48,755 nt of DNA from Conoideocrella luteorostrata (GCA_032433595.1 JASWJB010000327.1:1-48755); one strand, 5' to 3'; counted from the first letter of the stretch, positions 34,627 to 47,296 are shown. Numbers and translations are program-made. The notes: generated by a model from the sequence alone, not told the origin.

Positions 34627-37600
34627 ATGGCTCCCGGAGTAGAAACCAAAGGTGAAAGCGTCGCCAACGGCGCTCAAAATGGACATCATACTAATGACAC
34701 TGACGCCAACGGCCATCAAGCCAATGGTTACCACGACCAAGAAAAATCAAATCAAGTCGCGCGGCAGAAGGGAGCCCAGAATGCGGAGGAGAAGAAAAGC
34801 CCGTCTTCAGTTGGATCTCTGCTGCAGTTGCGCAAAGCTTCTAAACGACCACTCCCAACCGAAAGAGGGGATGGCACTTATAGGACTGTTCTTAAGCGAC
34901 CGGGTCTTATGCAGGATCTGAAGTCTATCGGTATTGGTGGTAAGCAGCATATTCTCCTAGTTGTTCGTAAGTCGCGATTTTGTACATTAATATTTGGTAG
35001 ACCTGAAGACACTCAAAGATATCATCACTGCCAAGCTCAAGGGTGAGACCCTCCAAGATGATAAGACAATGATCATGGAGCGCACTATTCAACTAGTCGC
35101 CACGATGCCCAACAAGTCGAAGAGACAGGAAATTCTCACAAATACCTTCATTGACGAATTGTGGAACTCCTTGGACCACCCTCCCTTGTTGTATATGGGA
35201 GATGAGTTCAAGTACCGTCAGCCTGATGGCTCCAACAACGTGAGTACTCCAAGGTCTCCAAGAGACTCTCACTAACATGCTCCAGAATCCGTTAATGCCG
35301 AAACTTGGTGCTGCGGGAACACCATATTCCCGTACCGTTAAGCCGGGCCCGGAAAACATGGGTGCACTGCCAGACCCGGAAGCAATTTATGAAGCTGTTA
35401 TGGCGAGAGATGGATTCAAGAAGAACCCAAACAATGTTTCGAGTATCTTGTGGTACTGGGCTACCATCGTCATTCATGGTGAGTTCAAAAACCCTGCTCG
35501 ATCTCGGGCTCTTGTTTTTTTTTTTTTCTACTTTGGCTGACCGTTCTTACAGATCTGTTCTACACGAACGCAAAGGACCCGAACCAGAACGACTCATCAT
35601 CCTACCTAGACTTGTCCCCCTTGTATGGAAACAGCAAAGAGTCTCGTGACTCAATTCGAACATTCAAAGACGGCAAGTTGAAGCCCGATGCCTTTGCTGA
35701 TAAACGACTCATTGGAAACCCACCTGGTGTTTGCGTGCTCTTGGTCATGTTCAATCGTTTTCACAACCATGTAGCGACTCATTTAGCCAGCATCAACGAA
35801 GGCAATCGCTTTGCTAAGCCAGCCCCGAATCTAGAAGGCGAAGCTCTTGAGGCTGCTTGGAAGAAGCTCGACAACGACCTATTTGAGACTGCGCGTCTCG
35901 TCACCTCAGGATTGTACATAAACATTACTCTCGTGGACTATGTTCGCAACATCATCAATCTGAACCGCGTTGATGCACAGTGGACTTTAGATCCTCGACA
36001 GGAGATGGGCGTATCAAAAGGGACGACCAAGGGTAGTGAAAGTGGCGTCGGTAATGTCGTCTCTGCAGAATTCAACTTGTGTTACCGCTGGCACTCTTGT
36101 ATTTCTGATATGGACGACAAATGGATCCAAGACTTTTACACTGAGCTTCTCGGAGACAACTATGGCGAGATGAATTTGGGGGTATTGATTGGTGCCGTCA
36201 AGAAGTTCGAAATGTCCATTCCCCACGATCCGGCTGAGCGAACCTTTGGCAATTTTACTCGGGGGCCTGATGGCAGTTTCAATGATGATGACCTGGTCAA
36301 TTGCATCTCAACAGCGATTGAGCAGCCTGGCGGTGCGTTTGGTGCCCGAAATGTGCCTCGCATCATGAAGCCGGTGGAGATGCTGGGCATTATTCGAGGT
36401 CGCAAGTGGAATCTCGCCGGCCTCAATGAATTCCGCAAGCACTTTGGACTCAAGCAGTACGACACATTTGAAGAGATCAACTCCGATCCTGGCGTTGCAG
36501 AGTCGCTTCGAAATCTGTACCAGCACCCCGACCACGTTGAGCTGTACCCCGGTCTCGTAGCTGAGGAGGGCAAAGCACCCATGGTTCCCGGTGTCGGCAT
36601 TGCTCCCACCTACACAATCTCTCGAGTTGTCCTGTCTGATGCCGTCTCCCTTGTGCGTGGCGATAGACACTACACCACCGACTACCACCCTGGCTACCTG
36701 ACCCAATGGGGATTCAATGAAGCCAACTATGATCTCGAGATCAACCACGGTTGTGTTTTCTATAAGCTGTTCATCCGCGCATTCCCTAATCATTTCAGGT
36801 ACAATTCGGTCTATGCCCATTACCCAATGGTTATTCCTTCTGAGAACCGCAAGATTTTGACCAATCTCAAACGGGCGGGGAAGTTTGACTTTACTCGGCC
36901 CAAGTACGTCTCTCCAAAGGTGGACATCTCGTCCTACAGTGCTGCGAAATACATTTTGACCAACCAGAGCAAATACAAATTCGCGTGGCAGGAAGGCTTC
37001 CAGCACCTCATGGGTACTTCAGGCAGTAACCTGGTGCTGTCTGGTGATGACCCTGCACTGGCAGAACATCGCAAGAAATTGCAAGTATTGTTGCAGAAGG
37101 ATGACTGGAAGACATCGATAAAGAGCTTCTATGCCAAAATTGCCGAGAGGCTTCTTGCCGAGAAATCTTTCACGATTGCTGGGAAAACTCAAGTCGACGT
37201 CGTTCGTGACGTTGGTAATCTCGCCCACGCTCACTTTGCTGCGAGACTGTTCAATTTGCCTCTCAAGTCCACAGACAATCCCAAAGGTATCATCTCTGAG
37301 CAGGAACTATATCGCACCCTGTCAGTGATCTTTGTCTGCATTTTCCTGGACATTGATCCAGTCAAGTCGTTCCCTCTCCGGCAAGAAGCCAAAGAGCTGA
37401 CGCAGCATTTGGCTAACATTGTCGAGACAAATGTTAAGCTGGCAAAGACTCTCGGGATGCGAGGTCTTTATACCGGCGCTTCAGCAAAGAGTGATCCACT
37501 GTCTCAGTACGGCGTTGACCTGGTCAAGTCGCTCGCTAAGAATGGCCATAATGCTCATGACATTACTTGGTCGCAGATCCTTCCGACCGCCAGTGGATTA

Positions 37601-38233
37601 GTGCCTAACCAGGCACAAATGGTAAGTACTGAATGCTATAACTCGATATTTTGACTTTGCTCTTGGATCTAATCGATTCTCATCAAAACATAGTTCGCTC
37701 AAGCTTTAGATTGGTATCTCTCCAAAGACGGCCAGCATCACATGCCCGAAATTCAGCACCTCGCCCGAGCCGAGCCGAGCGAAGTCGGCGACGCACTCCT
37801 GCTTGGCTACGCCATGGAAGGTGTTCGCCTTTCCGGGGCATTCAACCTATTCCGGCACGCTTCTGAGTCCGATGTCATTACCGAGGATTATGGTCGCCAA
37901 GTTCACATTCAATCTGGCGATCGCATCGCCGTGTCGTCTCGTTCAGCAGCACATGAGGAAGCGCACTTCCCCGGAGCGGCCAAAGTCAACCCGCGGCGAC
38001 CGATCGAGTCTTATATTCACGTCAATGATGGACCGCATGCGTCTTTGGGCAAGGAGGTCACTCAGGTGGCTCTGGTGGAGCTCTTCCGCGCAGTTTTCAA
38101 AAAGAATGGCCTCAAGCGAGTGCCCGGGGCACTGGGTGAACTTAAGAAGGCTCCAATTGAAGGCTACATGTCGGAGGATTGGGGGCATGTTTGGCCATTC
38201 GCGGCTAGCATGAAGGTTACCTGGGATAAGTAA
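34627..38233 (+). CDS. Psi-producing oxygenase-type fatty-acid heme dioxygenase (PpoC/10-DOX-like)
   Basis: Fusion of an animal-peroxidase-like fatty-acid dioxygenase and a P450-like domain, as in Aspergillus PpoA/PpoC; these make oxylipins that control sporulation. There are five exons: 34627-34939, 35001-35239, 35286-35478, 35553-37621 and 37694-38233 (1,117 aa). The N-terminus is Asn/His-rich. The distal heme His is H319 (FNRFHNHVA). The catalytic Tyr and proximal His are Y426 and H429 (CYRWHS). The P450-like part keeps ExxR (E980-G-V-R983) but reads DGPHASLGKEV where a heme-thiolate P450 has GPHxCLG; the ligand Cys is Ser1055 (codon 38042-38044). Hydroperoxide isomerase activity is therefore not expected, as known for PpoC-type 10R-dioxygenases. 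Intron 3 contains a 13-T run. Confidence 0.93.
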
Positions 38234-38485
38234 AGTGTTCAGATTATTTTTAGTTATTGTGACCGTTATATACCAACTTGAAAATCATTCAGCCGTGGCC
38301 GTTTCGATCTTTTTGCCCGTTGACAAGTGCGTGCTGTCTGCAAGCAGGGTGTCTGTCAGAGCATCTGACGGTTGTGTGAGAAAATAGTTACAAGGTTTGA
38401 CACGACAAGCAGCGCCTCAGCCAACACAACGTCGTACTTTTCCATTTATAATCACGCCCCCGCACTCAATTAAGTCCATATTGCA

Positions 38486-38494
38486 TACGGAGTA
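38486..38494 (+). repeat. TACGGAGTA motif
   Basis: Last exact copy in the window; none was seen in the following 10 kb. Confidence 0.75.
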
Positions 38495-38510
38495 TTTCCT
38501 ATTCCATGCT

Positions 38511-38538
38511 GCATATTGCATATTGCACATTGCATATT
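38511..38538. repeat. 7-bp tandem repeat (GCATATT)x4
   Basis: Four adjacent units, three GCATATT and one GCACATT, about 90-120 bases before the transporter start codon, so likely in its promoter or leader. Confidence 0.85.
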
Positions 38539-38629
38539 ACGAACGGCAAATTGCCCAACGCAGAAACCAGCACCTCAATTCAGCGACAAACTGGAGTATC
38601 GAGAAAGACTTGGAGTTGCGAATGCGACA

Positions 38630-41600
38630 ATGAGAGTAACGAACGCAGAGCAACAACTCTGCTCCAAGCCCATTATACCGCATGTCGCGTCGTTTGTTCT
38701 TTCACTAGCATTTTTGGTGCTTGCTCCGGCGAGGATCTTCATTTTGCGCAATGAATTTGTCCACGCAGAATTCAAGAGTTTGGGCAATGCTAAGCTGGTA
38801 TGTTCTTCACCGATACACGAGATGGAAAGTCGTATTCATTGACACAGCTGCAACTACATAGATAGTGTCTTCAGTTGTTTCGTTGTTGATTCTGGCACGG
38901 ATCGTGGTCTTTTTACAAGCAGGTTTAAATAGTGTGCTGGCATTGATTGCATCTTTGACATTCATATGGCTATCTCTTGTAGAGCATAGGTATACTATTC
39001 GGCCCTCAAGTCTAACAGTAGTCTACTTGCTTCTCACGATGGGCATCGCGGTGCTGTTAGGTAGCGAGGAGCTCATGAGTTTCTATCAGCGTGGCTTTCA
39101 ACTGAATGGCGCTGACTTGATCATTGCGGAGTTCTTTGCCCGTTTGCTTCTCTTGGTTCTCGAATCGCGAAGTAAAACAGGCTGTTTCGTCGCGTCGGAA
39201 AAAGCTCGCTCGCCAGAAGACACTGCGGGATTATTTAGCAGGATGGTTTTCTGGTGGCTTAATGATGTTTTGAGGGCTGGTAGGCAGCGTCTTCTGGGAA
39301 TAACCGATATCCCAGAGGTAAGTGCGTCGCTGAGGCCAGAGTATCTGCACGAGGACATCCTACAAGCATGGCATCAAAGAGGTATATTTCACGCTTCCTA
39401 GCACTCTGTTTGCGAAACTAACAAGTTACGGTAGACAAGTCTGATAATAGATTAGCTTTGCTAAAAGTCGTGGCGATGTGTCATGCGAAGCCCCTCATCG
39501 GGGCTGTTATTCCAAGACTATGTCTTATCGTCCTGAGATGTAGTCAGCCAATTATCATCAGCCAAGCTATTTCCTTTGTAGGACACCGCAATGAATATAA
39601 AGTTGGCAGATGCGCAGCATACGCAATATTTACTGCGGCATTTGTTGTGTATTTTGGACTTCCTGTAAGTTAGGTTCTTCTCGATGATGACCGTTGCTAT
39701 CCTGACGCACGAATAACTGCAGATGTCGTCGTCAGTTTATAGACACCGGTTAAATAGGCTTGAAATTATAATGCGAGCGTCCCTCGTGAATCTAGTGTAT
39801 GAAAAATCGCTCAAAATGGATCATGAGGGCTCAGATGCTGGACGGGTAGTCACCATTATGAGCACCGATATTGATGCTGTCTCCGGGACGGGTGAAATGC
39901 TCCATGAGGCTTGGGGTCATGGCCTTGAGCTTGTTATTGGTATGGTATTGCTAGCTAGGAAGGTGAGCTGGCTGTGGCCGGTACCGCTAGTGATCATATT
40001 TTGTGAGTATTTATAGCCAAATGATGATGAGAGACTGAAAAGATGGCTAATTGATGCCGCAGTGTGCTCTCGCGTCAGCCGCTATGTTGCCCAGAACGTG
40101 CGCTCTCGTACCAAAGCTTGGAACGACGCAACACAGGCTAGAAATTCGACACTCAGTTCCATATTGGGGTCAATGCGCAGCATAAAAGCCATGGGGTTAT
40201 CGAAGGCTATCTCAAGGCATGTGAGTGACTTGCGTGATAGAGAGATTGACAGCTCCAAGCACGTCAGGCGGATGCGTTGCGCGTATAATGTGAGCGGTAA
40301 GTACAAGCCGGGCATAGGAAAAAAAAAAGGCTTCTCAGTCGTCTAACTAGGCGAAGCAAACGCACTGGGGCTATTTGCACCTGTTGTGACAGTGGTGCTG
40401 TTTGCCGTTGTAGCAGCCTTGAGAGGAGAGAGACTGGATACGAATACCGCCTTTACCACAATTGCGGTTTTGGCATTAGTAACCCACCCGGCAAACATGA
40501 TCATGACCATAGTGCCCTCAGTTGTGGGTTCCTTGGCAAACATTGATCGAATTCAGTGCTTTTTGCTGGAACGCCCACGAGACGACTGCCGGAAAATCAG
40601 AGCTGATGGTGATGAAGGCGTTGAAGTCAATGTGGACGACGTCACGGTCAAATTCAAAGACAAAACCACTTCTAATCTTGAAAAAGTTAGTCTGAAGCTT
40701 CCGCAGCACTCCATAACCATCTGTGCCGGGCCCACTGGATGTGGAAAGACGACTCTAGCAAAGGTAATACTGGGAGAAGTCTCTCCAACACAAGGAACTG
40801 TAGCCTCAAAACATGCCCGAATCGGATATTGCGACCAAAGAGCGTGGATACCGACGGGCACTATCCGAGACATTATATGTGCGTTTGGTGAAACGATTGA
40901 TGAGAAGAAATACAAAAACGTGTTGAGCATCTGCTGCCTGGACTACGATCTTGCAAGGTTGTCTGATGGAGATAAAACCGTGGTTGGAAGCCGTGGTGTC
41001 AACATCTCGGGAGGGCAGCGACAGCGATTGGTATGGCGATTCTGCACCGAATATGACACTTGAATCTAACGCATCAACAATATGTAGGCATTGGCTCGGT
41101 TGGTGTACTCTGGGGCTAGTATCGCCGTTTTGGATGACACGTTCAGTGCTCTTGACGGCACTACGGAGAGCCAGTTAATTGAGAATCTATTAGGGCCTCA
41201 AGGATGGTTTCGCAAGGCGAAGATCACCGCTTTCGTCATCACCAACTCAGGTACGTTGATACTCATTGATGGATATTCCGAATAAACGACTAATTGCCGA
41301 TTGATGTATGACCAGCACAACATTTTCACTACGCGGATCAGGTGGTACTTCTTGAACATGGACAAATTGCTATTCAGGGAGACTGGCGCTCTCTAAAGAG
41401 CCACATGTATGAGATGCCAGAATTCACTTTGGGAGATGGCGACTTCGCGAATAAAGGGCCATTGGCATGGAATCGTCAACCTATCGCTACGAAGCAAGCC
41501 TCGGAGCAAGCCTCGGAACAAGACATATGTCGCAGCACTGGAGACATGTCTCTCTACAGTATGTTTTCGCAAACCACCCAATGAATAGGCTGTAGCATGA

Positions 41601-43823
41601 GTCACTTACAGATGGCAGGTTATTACATACGCTCCGTCGGACTGGGCAATTTTTCACTCTTGATTACCGGAATTGTTTTGTATTCACTCTTTAATACATT
41701 CACTACTTACTGGTTCAAATTATGGACCGAGAGTGACGGAAGCAGCTTGGTGTTCTATGTCGTTGGTTACGTGCTGCTAGCCGTTATGGCTTGGGTGGCC
41801 ACGAGCTCGACGATGTGGTTAGTGTTCAACACGGTAATTTGAGATGATTGTGCTCTCTAACATGATGGCTTTCTAGGTGCACATTCATGTTACTTGCTCC
41901 CCGATCTGGGCGTCAACTACATGAGAGTCTTCTGAAAACAACAGTTGCGTAAGTAAAATCTTTTAGCGTCGAATTCCAGAACGTTGTGTTAATTTTGCCC
42001 GAAGTGCTTCTTTATTGTATTTTTCATCTACAGATGTCGGAATTATTCTCAACAGGTATGTTAAGGTTCGCTCCCTGATATTTAGGTTCGCTCAATTGTC
42101 TGGCACGTGCACTCATTCAAAGGCGTAGATTCAGCCAAGATATTTCACTAGTCGACAGGCAGCTTCCTTCGTCGTTGATGGCTCTATGTACTCGTACGTA
42201 AGGGTGACTAATATCATCTTCGGACCTTACCATAAACTAACCATAGCGATGTAGAAATTTTCAAAATGATTGCTCAAATTGTCATTCTGATGCAAGTACA
42301 GAGGCTTCTCCTCATAGCCCTTCCCATTTGCTTCATTCTTGTCTACTTGATTCAGGGAATATATTTGCAAACATCACGACAGCTCCGAGTCTTGGAACTT
42401 GAATCGCACTCAGCGCTATATTCATGGTTTCTCGAATCGGTATGTTTTAGATAATACAATACAAGCTTTGAAAACAAAACACTAACAAACAGCTAGACGG
42501 AAGGGATTCTTTCCATCCGGGCATTCGACTGGACGAAAGCCTCCACAAAGAAGAACTTCGAGAACCTGGAAGCTTCAATCCGCCCCTCCTATGCTCTCTT
42601 AACTCTTCAATGCTGGTTGGCTCTTGTTCTCAATCTCATAGTTGGCTGCATTTCTTTAGGGGTAATTCTAATTGCCACAGCTTGGCGGAGTGAAACCTCA
42701 GAGGCTAATGTTGGTGTCTCGCTGAATTTGATTCTCGTTGCAAATACTACTTTGGTGCGACTTGTCCAATCTTTTACTGAATTGGAAGTCTCTCTTGGTG
42801 CTATAGCGAGACTGCGGGAGTTTGAGACACAGACCGCAAGGGAGGATAAACCGTCGGAAAATTATGTCCCTGCCTTGTCCTGGCCTGAAAGGGGCTGTTT
42901 GAAGGCTGTCAACTTCAGCGCTGGTTATCAGTAAGTCTGCACATCGTATGCATTTGAATTTGAATGCCGTTAATCGTGTGAATAGGGAGGATCATCATGT
43001 CTTGAGGGATGTCAACCTGCATATCGAGCAAGGCCAGAAACTGGTAATATGTGGTCGAACCGGCAGGTAAGATCGCAAAGCCAAGTCTTAGCCCTGAAAA
43101 TATCCGCTAATTGAATAATCTCCTCACAGCGGCAAGAGTACCATAATACTTGGTCTCCTGCGGATAATAGAAAGTCTCGGAACGGTTGAGCTAGACGAAG
43201 AAGCCCTGTCCACCATCCCCCGCCAATGCATTCGAAGTCGCGCCTTCATCACTGTTCCCCAAGAACCCTTCTTCCTACCTGATGCATCTCTAGGATTTAA
43301 CTTGGATCCGACCTGCTCAGCGTCGCAAGGCATGCTCATTGAAGCGCTGAAAAGCGTTGGTATTTGGGATGTGTTAAGCCATACATGTCATGGTGAGAAT
43401 GTCGATCTTCTTTCACAGCCGCTATCATCGTTGCAGGCATTATCTGTTGGCGAGCTGCAGCTGGTGTCAATGGCACGTGCTATAGTGAGAAAGAAAGTGT
43501 TGAGTCAAGGATTGGAGTATAAGGATGCTGTCGATGCGGATGCGGCTTCGCCCAAGCCCATTCTGGTGCTGGATGAGGCGACTTCCTCGTTGGACCCGGC
43601 TACGGAGGCAAATATATATGAGATCCTAGAGAGGGAGTTTGTTGACGAGGGATACACTGCACTGATTGTTGCGCATAGGATCAGCGTTTTGGGAGAGAGA
43701 ATGCGACGCGGTCAAGACAAGGTGGCTTGGGTGCAGGATGGTACTGTGGTCAAGGTGGGAGACTATGAAGAAATTGCCCAGTTGGTTACCTTGCCTGCAC
43801 TAGGGGATGAAGAGGAGATCTGA
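38630..43823 (+). CDS. ABCC-type (MRP) multidrug/conjugate ABC transporter
   Basis: Full-size exporter with TMD0-TMD1-NBD1-TMD2-NBD2. I infer 16 exons with phase intact throughout: 38630-38797, 38862-39381, 39435-39664, 39723-40002, 40063-40296, 40351-41030, 41088-41250, 41316-41558, 41619-41817, 41877-41948, 42005-42055, 42129-42197, 42247-42439, 42497-42930, 42986-43066 and 43130-43823. This gives 1,436 aa, normal for the family. NBD1 has Walker A GPTGCGKTT (about 602), signature ISGGQRQR (about 695) and Walker B IAVLDDTFSALD. NBD2 has GRTGSGKST (about 1201), a degenerate signature LSVGELQL (about 1310) and ILVLDEATSSLD. TMD2 contains DVGIILNRFSQDISLVDRQLP. Intron 10 uses a GAAG acceptor. 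The N-terminus lacks some residues usual before TMD0, so an extra upstream exon is possible. The substrate is unknown. Confidence 0.9.
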
Positions 43824-43890
43824 TTCTATCAAACATGGAACATGGCCTCTCGTATTTTGATGCATGTAATCCCTAGTACTTGCTCTACCA

Positions 43891-45588
43891 TTAGCCATAC
43901 CGCACCTGCCCTGCTCCTTCTCTGAACCAGTCATCCGCAGCCAGGGCCTCATCGCTCGAAGCATGGTTGATAATGATGCTTTTCGTTGTGGTATATGCAT
44001 GATATGCATCGATACCATTCTCGCTGCCGACACCGCTGGCACTTGACGCACCACCCCAAGGGCTACTTGGGTCGTTTCGATGATGGGTGTTGACCCAAAC
44101 AATTCCTGAGCTGATCTGTTCAGAAACCCTGAAAGCCTGGCTGAGATCCTGCGTCCATAATGCCGCCCCCAGTCCAAACTCGCTATCATTTGCCAGCTGA
44201 ATTCCCTGTTCTTCCGTGTCGAACGTGACCACGACAATAACTGGGCCAAATGCCTCTTCCTTCCAGATTCGGGAGTTCATAATGCTATTTCCTGAAGACG
44301 AAACAATTAGTGTGGGCGGGTAGAAGTAGCCCTTTGAGAAGTCTATATCGTCGAGCGGAGCAGTGCCTATCAGCCTCTTGCCGCCGCAGACAATCTTGGC
44401 CGTCCCATCCGACACGCACTCATCCACCAACGTTTCAACATTTTGTAGCTGTCGAGATGAGATAAGAGGGCCCATGGTTGACTTTTCGTTGAATGGAGAT
44501 CCCATTTTGGAAGAAATGAAAGCGCACTTGCGCTCTAACATGCGTAGAAGCGCAGGCATAACGGGGCTTTGCACGACGATTCTAGTGGCTGCAACACAAG
44601 TCTGCCCGGAGGCAACAAAGGATCCAAAGGCGATGCCATTCACGGCGGCATCGATATTGGCCTGCTCAAACACAACCAAGGGAGCTTTCCCGCCCAGTTC
44701 GGCAGTGTATCGGGCGAGATTGCCCCCAACAATGGAGCCAATAGCCCGACCAGCCGCGGTGCCTCCCGTTACGTCGACCTTCCTCACCAGAGAGTGACTA
44801 ACAAGCGACTTCCCCGTGACTGATCCAAGACCGGGCAGGATGCTGAGAACGCCATCGGGAAGGCCGGCTTTCTTGAAGATGGGGCCGAGGAGAAGACTGG
44901 TCAAAGGGGTTAATTCGCTGGGTTTGAGAACCACGCTGTTCCCGGCAGCGAGAGCAGGGACGAGTTTCTTCACGGCGATCAGCAGGGGGTGGTTAAACGG
45001 CGTTATCTGAACGACTACACCGAGCGGCACCCTTTCCAGCCAGTTGTGAAGCTTGCCCACGGTGGGCAGAACAGGACGCTCTTCAGTGCGCAGCACCCCG
45101 GCAAAGTACTTGAACCAGCGGAGAAGCGAAGGCACCTGGGCCTTCATCTCGCGAATGGCGCGGCCGGTCTGCTGGACTTCTAGCTGGATTAGTTGAGGAA
45201 GCTCGGGCTGCATGAGCTCGGCAACCTTCTCGAGAACATCGGCGCGCACATGTCGCGATGCTTTTGACCAAGACCCGGATATGAAGGCTGCGTTGGCGGT
45301 TTGGATGGCGTCCTCCACGTCTTGGTGGGAGGCCGTGTGGCACCTAAAGACAAGGTTAGATGGTATTTTGGCTAGAATGATAGTAGTCACGCTGCTGCTA
45401 CGGCTGCTACATCACTGACTCGGCAAATATTTCTCCTGTAGCAGGATCTTCAACGGGGAGGCTGTAACAATATGGTTGGTATATGGTCTTGCACGGCACA
45501 GGGAAGAGGAGTGGACTTGATTGTCATACGGCGCACCTCGGCCGGGCACCTCGCGTCCAGCCATCCAAAGTTTGTAAGTCTGAGCCAT
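43891..45588 (-). CDS. NAD(P)-dependent aldehyde dehydrogenase
   Basis: Oxidises aldehydes to acids. There are three exons on the minus strand: 45588-45530, 45461-45420 and 45343-43891, with 68-nt and 76-nt introns. Splicing gives MAQTYKLWMAGREVPGRGAP-LPVEDPATGEIFAE-CHTASHQDVEDAIQ, the normal family N-terminus; the product is 517 aa. Cofactor-binding and catalytic motifs are intact: ITPFNHPLLIAVKKLVPALAAGN, KPSELTPLT, general base E249 (AELGGKAP) and nucleophile C283 (ASGQTCVAATR). Their 34-residue spacing is that of canonical ALDHs. It also has EEAFGPVIVV and a C-terminal WVNTHHRNDPSSPWGG. The closest types are salicylaldehyde/vanillin- or medium-chain-aldehyde-like fungal ALDHs; the substrate cannot be read from sequence. 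Its stop is 67 bases from that of the transporter (convergent). Confidence 0.92.
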
Positions 45589-46186
45589 AACTAGCGGCTA
45601 TGCCCGGTTTGACCGAGGAATGTGGTTTTCCCCTGAAGCCGTAGACTTGAATGGCAATTGTGGCTTGCTTTGCCGTTGTTGCTTGTTCAATGGGATGGAG
45701 CGGCTGGGGTAAAAAGGCGGGGGAGGGGTCCGAGATAACTAGAACTGAACCCACCACCAGCCAGGCCCCATTACTGCTCGGCAAACTTTGTTACCAAGCT
45801 TCAGTATTCGGATAGCCACGTGAGAGCAGGGAATTCATCGCCGAACTTTAAAATATGACGCTGAAGTCAAGAACAACGGGTCATTTCTCGGTATGTGGAG
45901 CGTCGGTTGGCTGATGCATTGTGTCTACTAAAGTACTTCGTCACTAACTAGCTCCAAATCTCTCGGAAAGCCCATCCCCACGTAATATACCACAACGTAC
46001 TAGAGAATGTGACAGCTTTCTCTGACATCATCGGTTCGTCTGATCACGGTGCTATTCCCGAGGTTGTGGACCTCTCACACTGCTAAAGAGTCGGACAAGG
46101 TTTCTAGAATGGAACGATCGCATTGACCGATACCGTCTCCAACACTCACCCGTCTATCGTCTTTCCTACGCATCCACCAGACGGTT
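45589..46186. promoter_or_regulatory. Divergent promoter region, ALDH / GNAT
   Basis: 598 bases between divergent starts. No ORF or motif stands out; no TACGGAGTA copy is present. Confidence 0.35.
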
Positions 46187-46948
46187 ATGGACATTGAAGC
46201 GACAGTGCCGTTCTGCTACCCCATTAGGGTTTTGGAAGATGACCGCATCACACTTGCTCCTTTCACGGTACGTGTTGCGCATGTACTGTCGTCGTTGGTC
46301 TCCAGCTACGTGACTGAATTTGTACTGTACGGCAACATACAGGAAAAGCACGGGCATGCCTACTATGAGGCCACAGCTGCAGACCCGCTTGCGTTTGCCC
46401 ATTTCTCCAGCGGGCCGTACGACTCGGCCGCGGCTTTCATCGAAACCTTTCTGCTTGGACGGAGCTATCCCGACAGGCACATGTTCACGTTTGCCATCGT
46501 AGACAAGGCGCCACCGGGGAGTGCGCAAGATGGCGACGGAGCAGCCCTGGCTGGCATGGTATCGCTTGTGAATGCCGATGAGGTGAACCGCCGTGCGGAT
46601 ATCGGACTGCTCCACGTCGTACCTGGTGCCCAGTCCCAAGGCACGGGAACAAGGGCCGCAAAGTTGCTACTGGAGTACGGCTTTTCATCTGTTGAAGCTG
46701 GTGGCCTTGGCTTGGTCCGCATGGAGTGGCGAGCTGATTCCAACAACGGGGCGTCCGCGAAGCTCGCCCGGAGGCTGGGCTTCAGAGAGATCGGGACGGT
46801 TCAGTATGAGAAACTGCTGAAGGATGGGGTAGCCAGGGGCAAGACTGGAAATGGTCGGTCTGCTCCGCCTGGGACAGCATCTGGTGATTTATGGAGAGAT
46901 GTGGCGGTCTATGAAATGACATTTGAGACTTGGCAGCACAATAAATAG
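46187..46948 (+). CDS. GNAT-family N-acetyltransferase
   Basis: Acetyl-CoA-dependent acetyltransferase of the RimJ/RimL-like fungal type; the acceptor is unknown. The frame is open from 46187 to 46948 (253 codons). A 75-nt stop-free intron (46268-46342, donor GTACGT, acceptor ATACAG) most likely interrupts it. Removing it joins RITLAPFT to EKHGHAYYEATAADPLAFAHF, as in relatives, and gives 228 aa. The core shows AGMVSLVNADEVNRRADIGL and the acetyl-CoA loop VVPGAQSQGTGTRAAKLLLEYGF (QxxGxG/A type). NNGASAKLARRLGFREIG follows, then YEKLLKDGV. The last part includes DVAVYEMTFETW. It is divergent to the ALDH and convergent to the carboxylesterase. Confidence 0.85.
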   Translation: MDIEATVPFCYPIRVLEDDRITLAPFTVRVAHVLSSLVSSYVTEFVLYGNIQEKHGHAYYEATAADPLAFAHFSSGPYDSAAAFIETFLLGRSYPDRHMFTFAIVDKAPPGSAQDGDGAALAGMVSLVNADEVNRRADIGLLHVVPGAQSQGTGTRAAKLLLEYGFSSVEAGGLGLVRMEWRADSNNGASAKLARRLGFREIGTVQYEKLLKDGVARGKTGNGRSAPPGTASGDLWRDVAVYEMTFETWQHNK

Positions 46949-47296
46949 ATGCTCGAACACATTGAGACACTATGCAAAGAAGATGGGAATTATCCATCAA
47001 AGGCTTATAGAAACCTTTTATTTTATTTTATTGCTTTCGGTAATCGTATGATGTACTTTGTTTCATTCATTAGGCCATAATAGATCATGACAGCAGCCTA
47101 TGTAATCCTATATGGTGAGACGACGCCATTCTCACGATGCTTTACGTACAAGTTCAGAAAAGCGGGTGTATGCCACGGCCGATGTCCCTCTCCCAAACGG
47201 AACTCATTACAATGAAGTAAAAGCGCAGTAATGCCGCCCAAAGAAGAAGAGCGAAAAAAAGAAAGACAAAAACCCCACTCCAGCCAAACAGACGTT
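46949..47296. other. Convergent 3' intergenic region
   Basis: 348 bases between two stop codons, AT-rich at 47010-47040 and purine-rich at 47240-47270. No ORF of note. Confidence 0.5.

Larger units (their letters stand above)
38234..38629. other. Intergenic region, transporter promoter side
   Basis: Between the dioxygenase and ABC transporter genes on the same strand. It holds one TACGGAGTA copy (38486) and a 7-bp tandem repeat (38511-38538). Confidence 0.5.
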
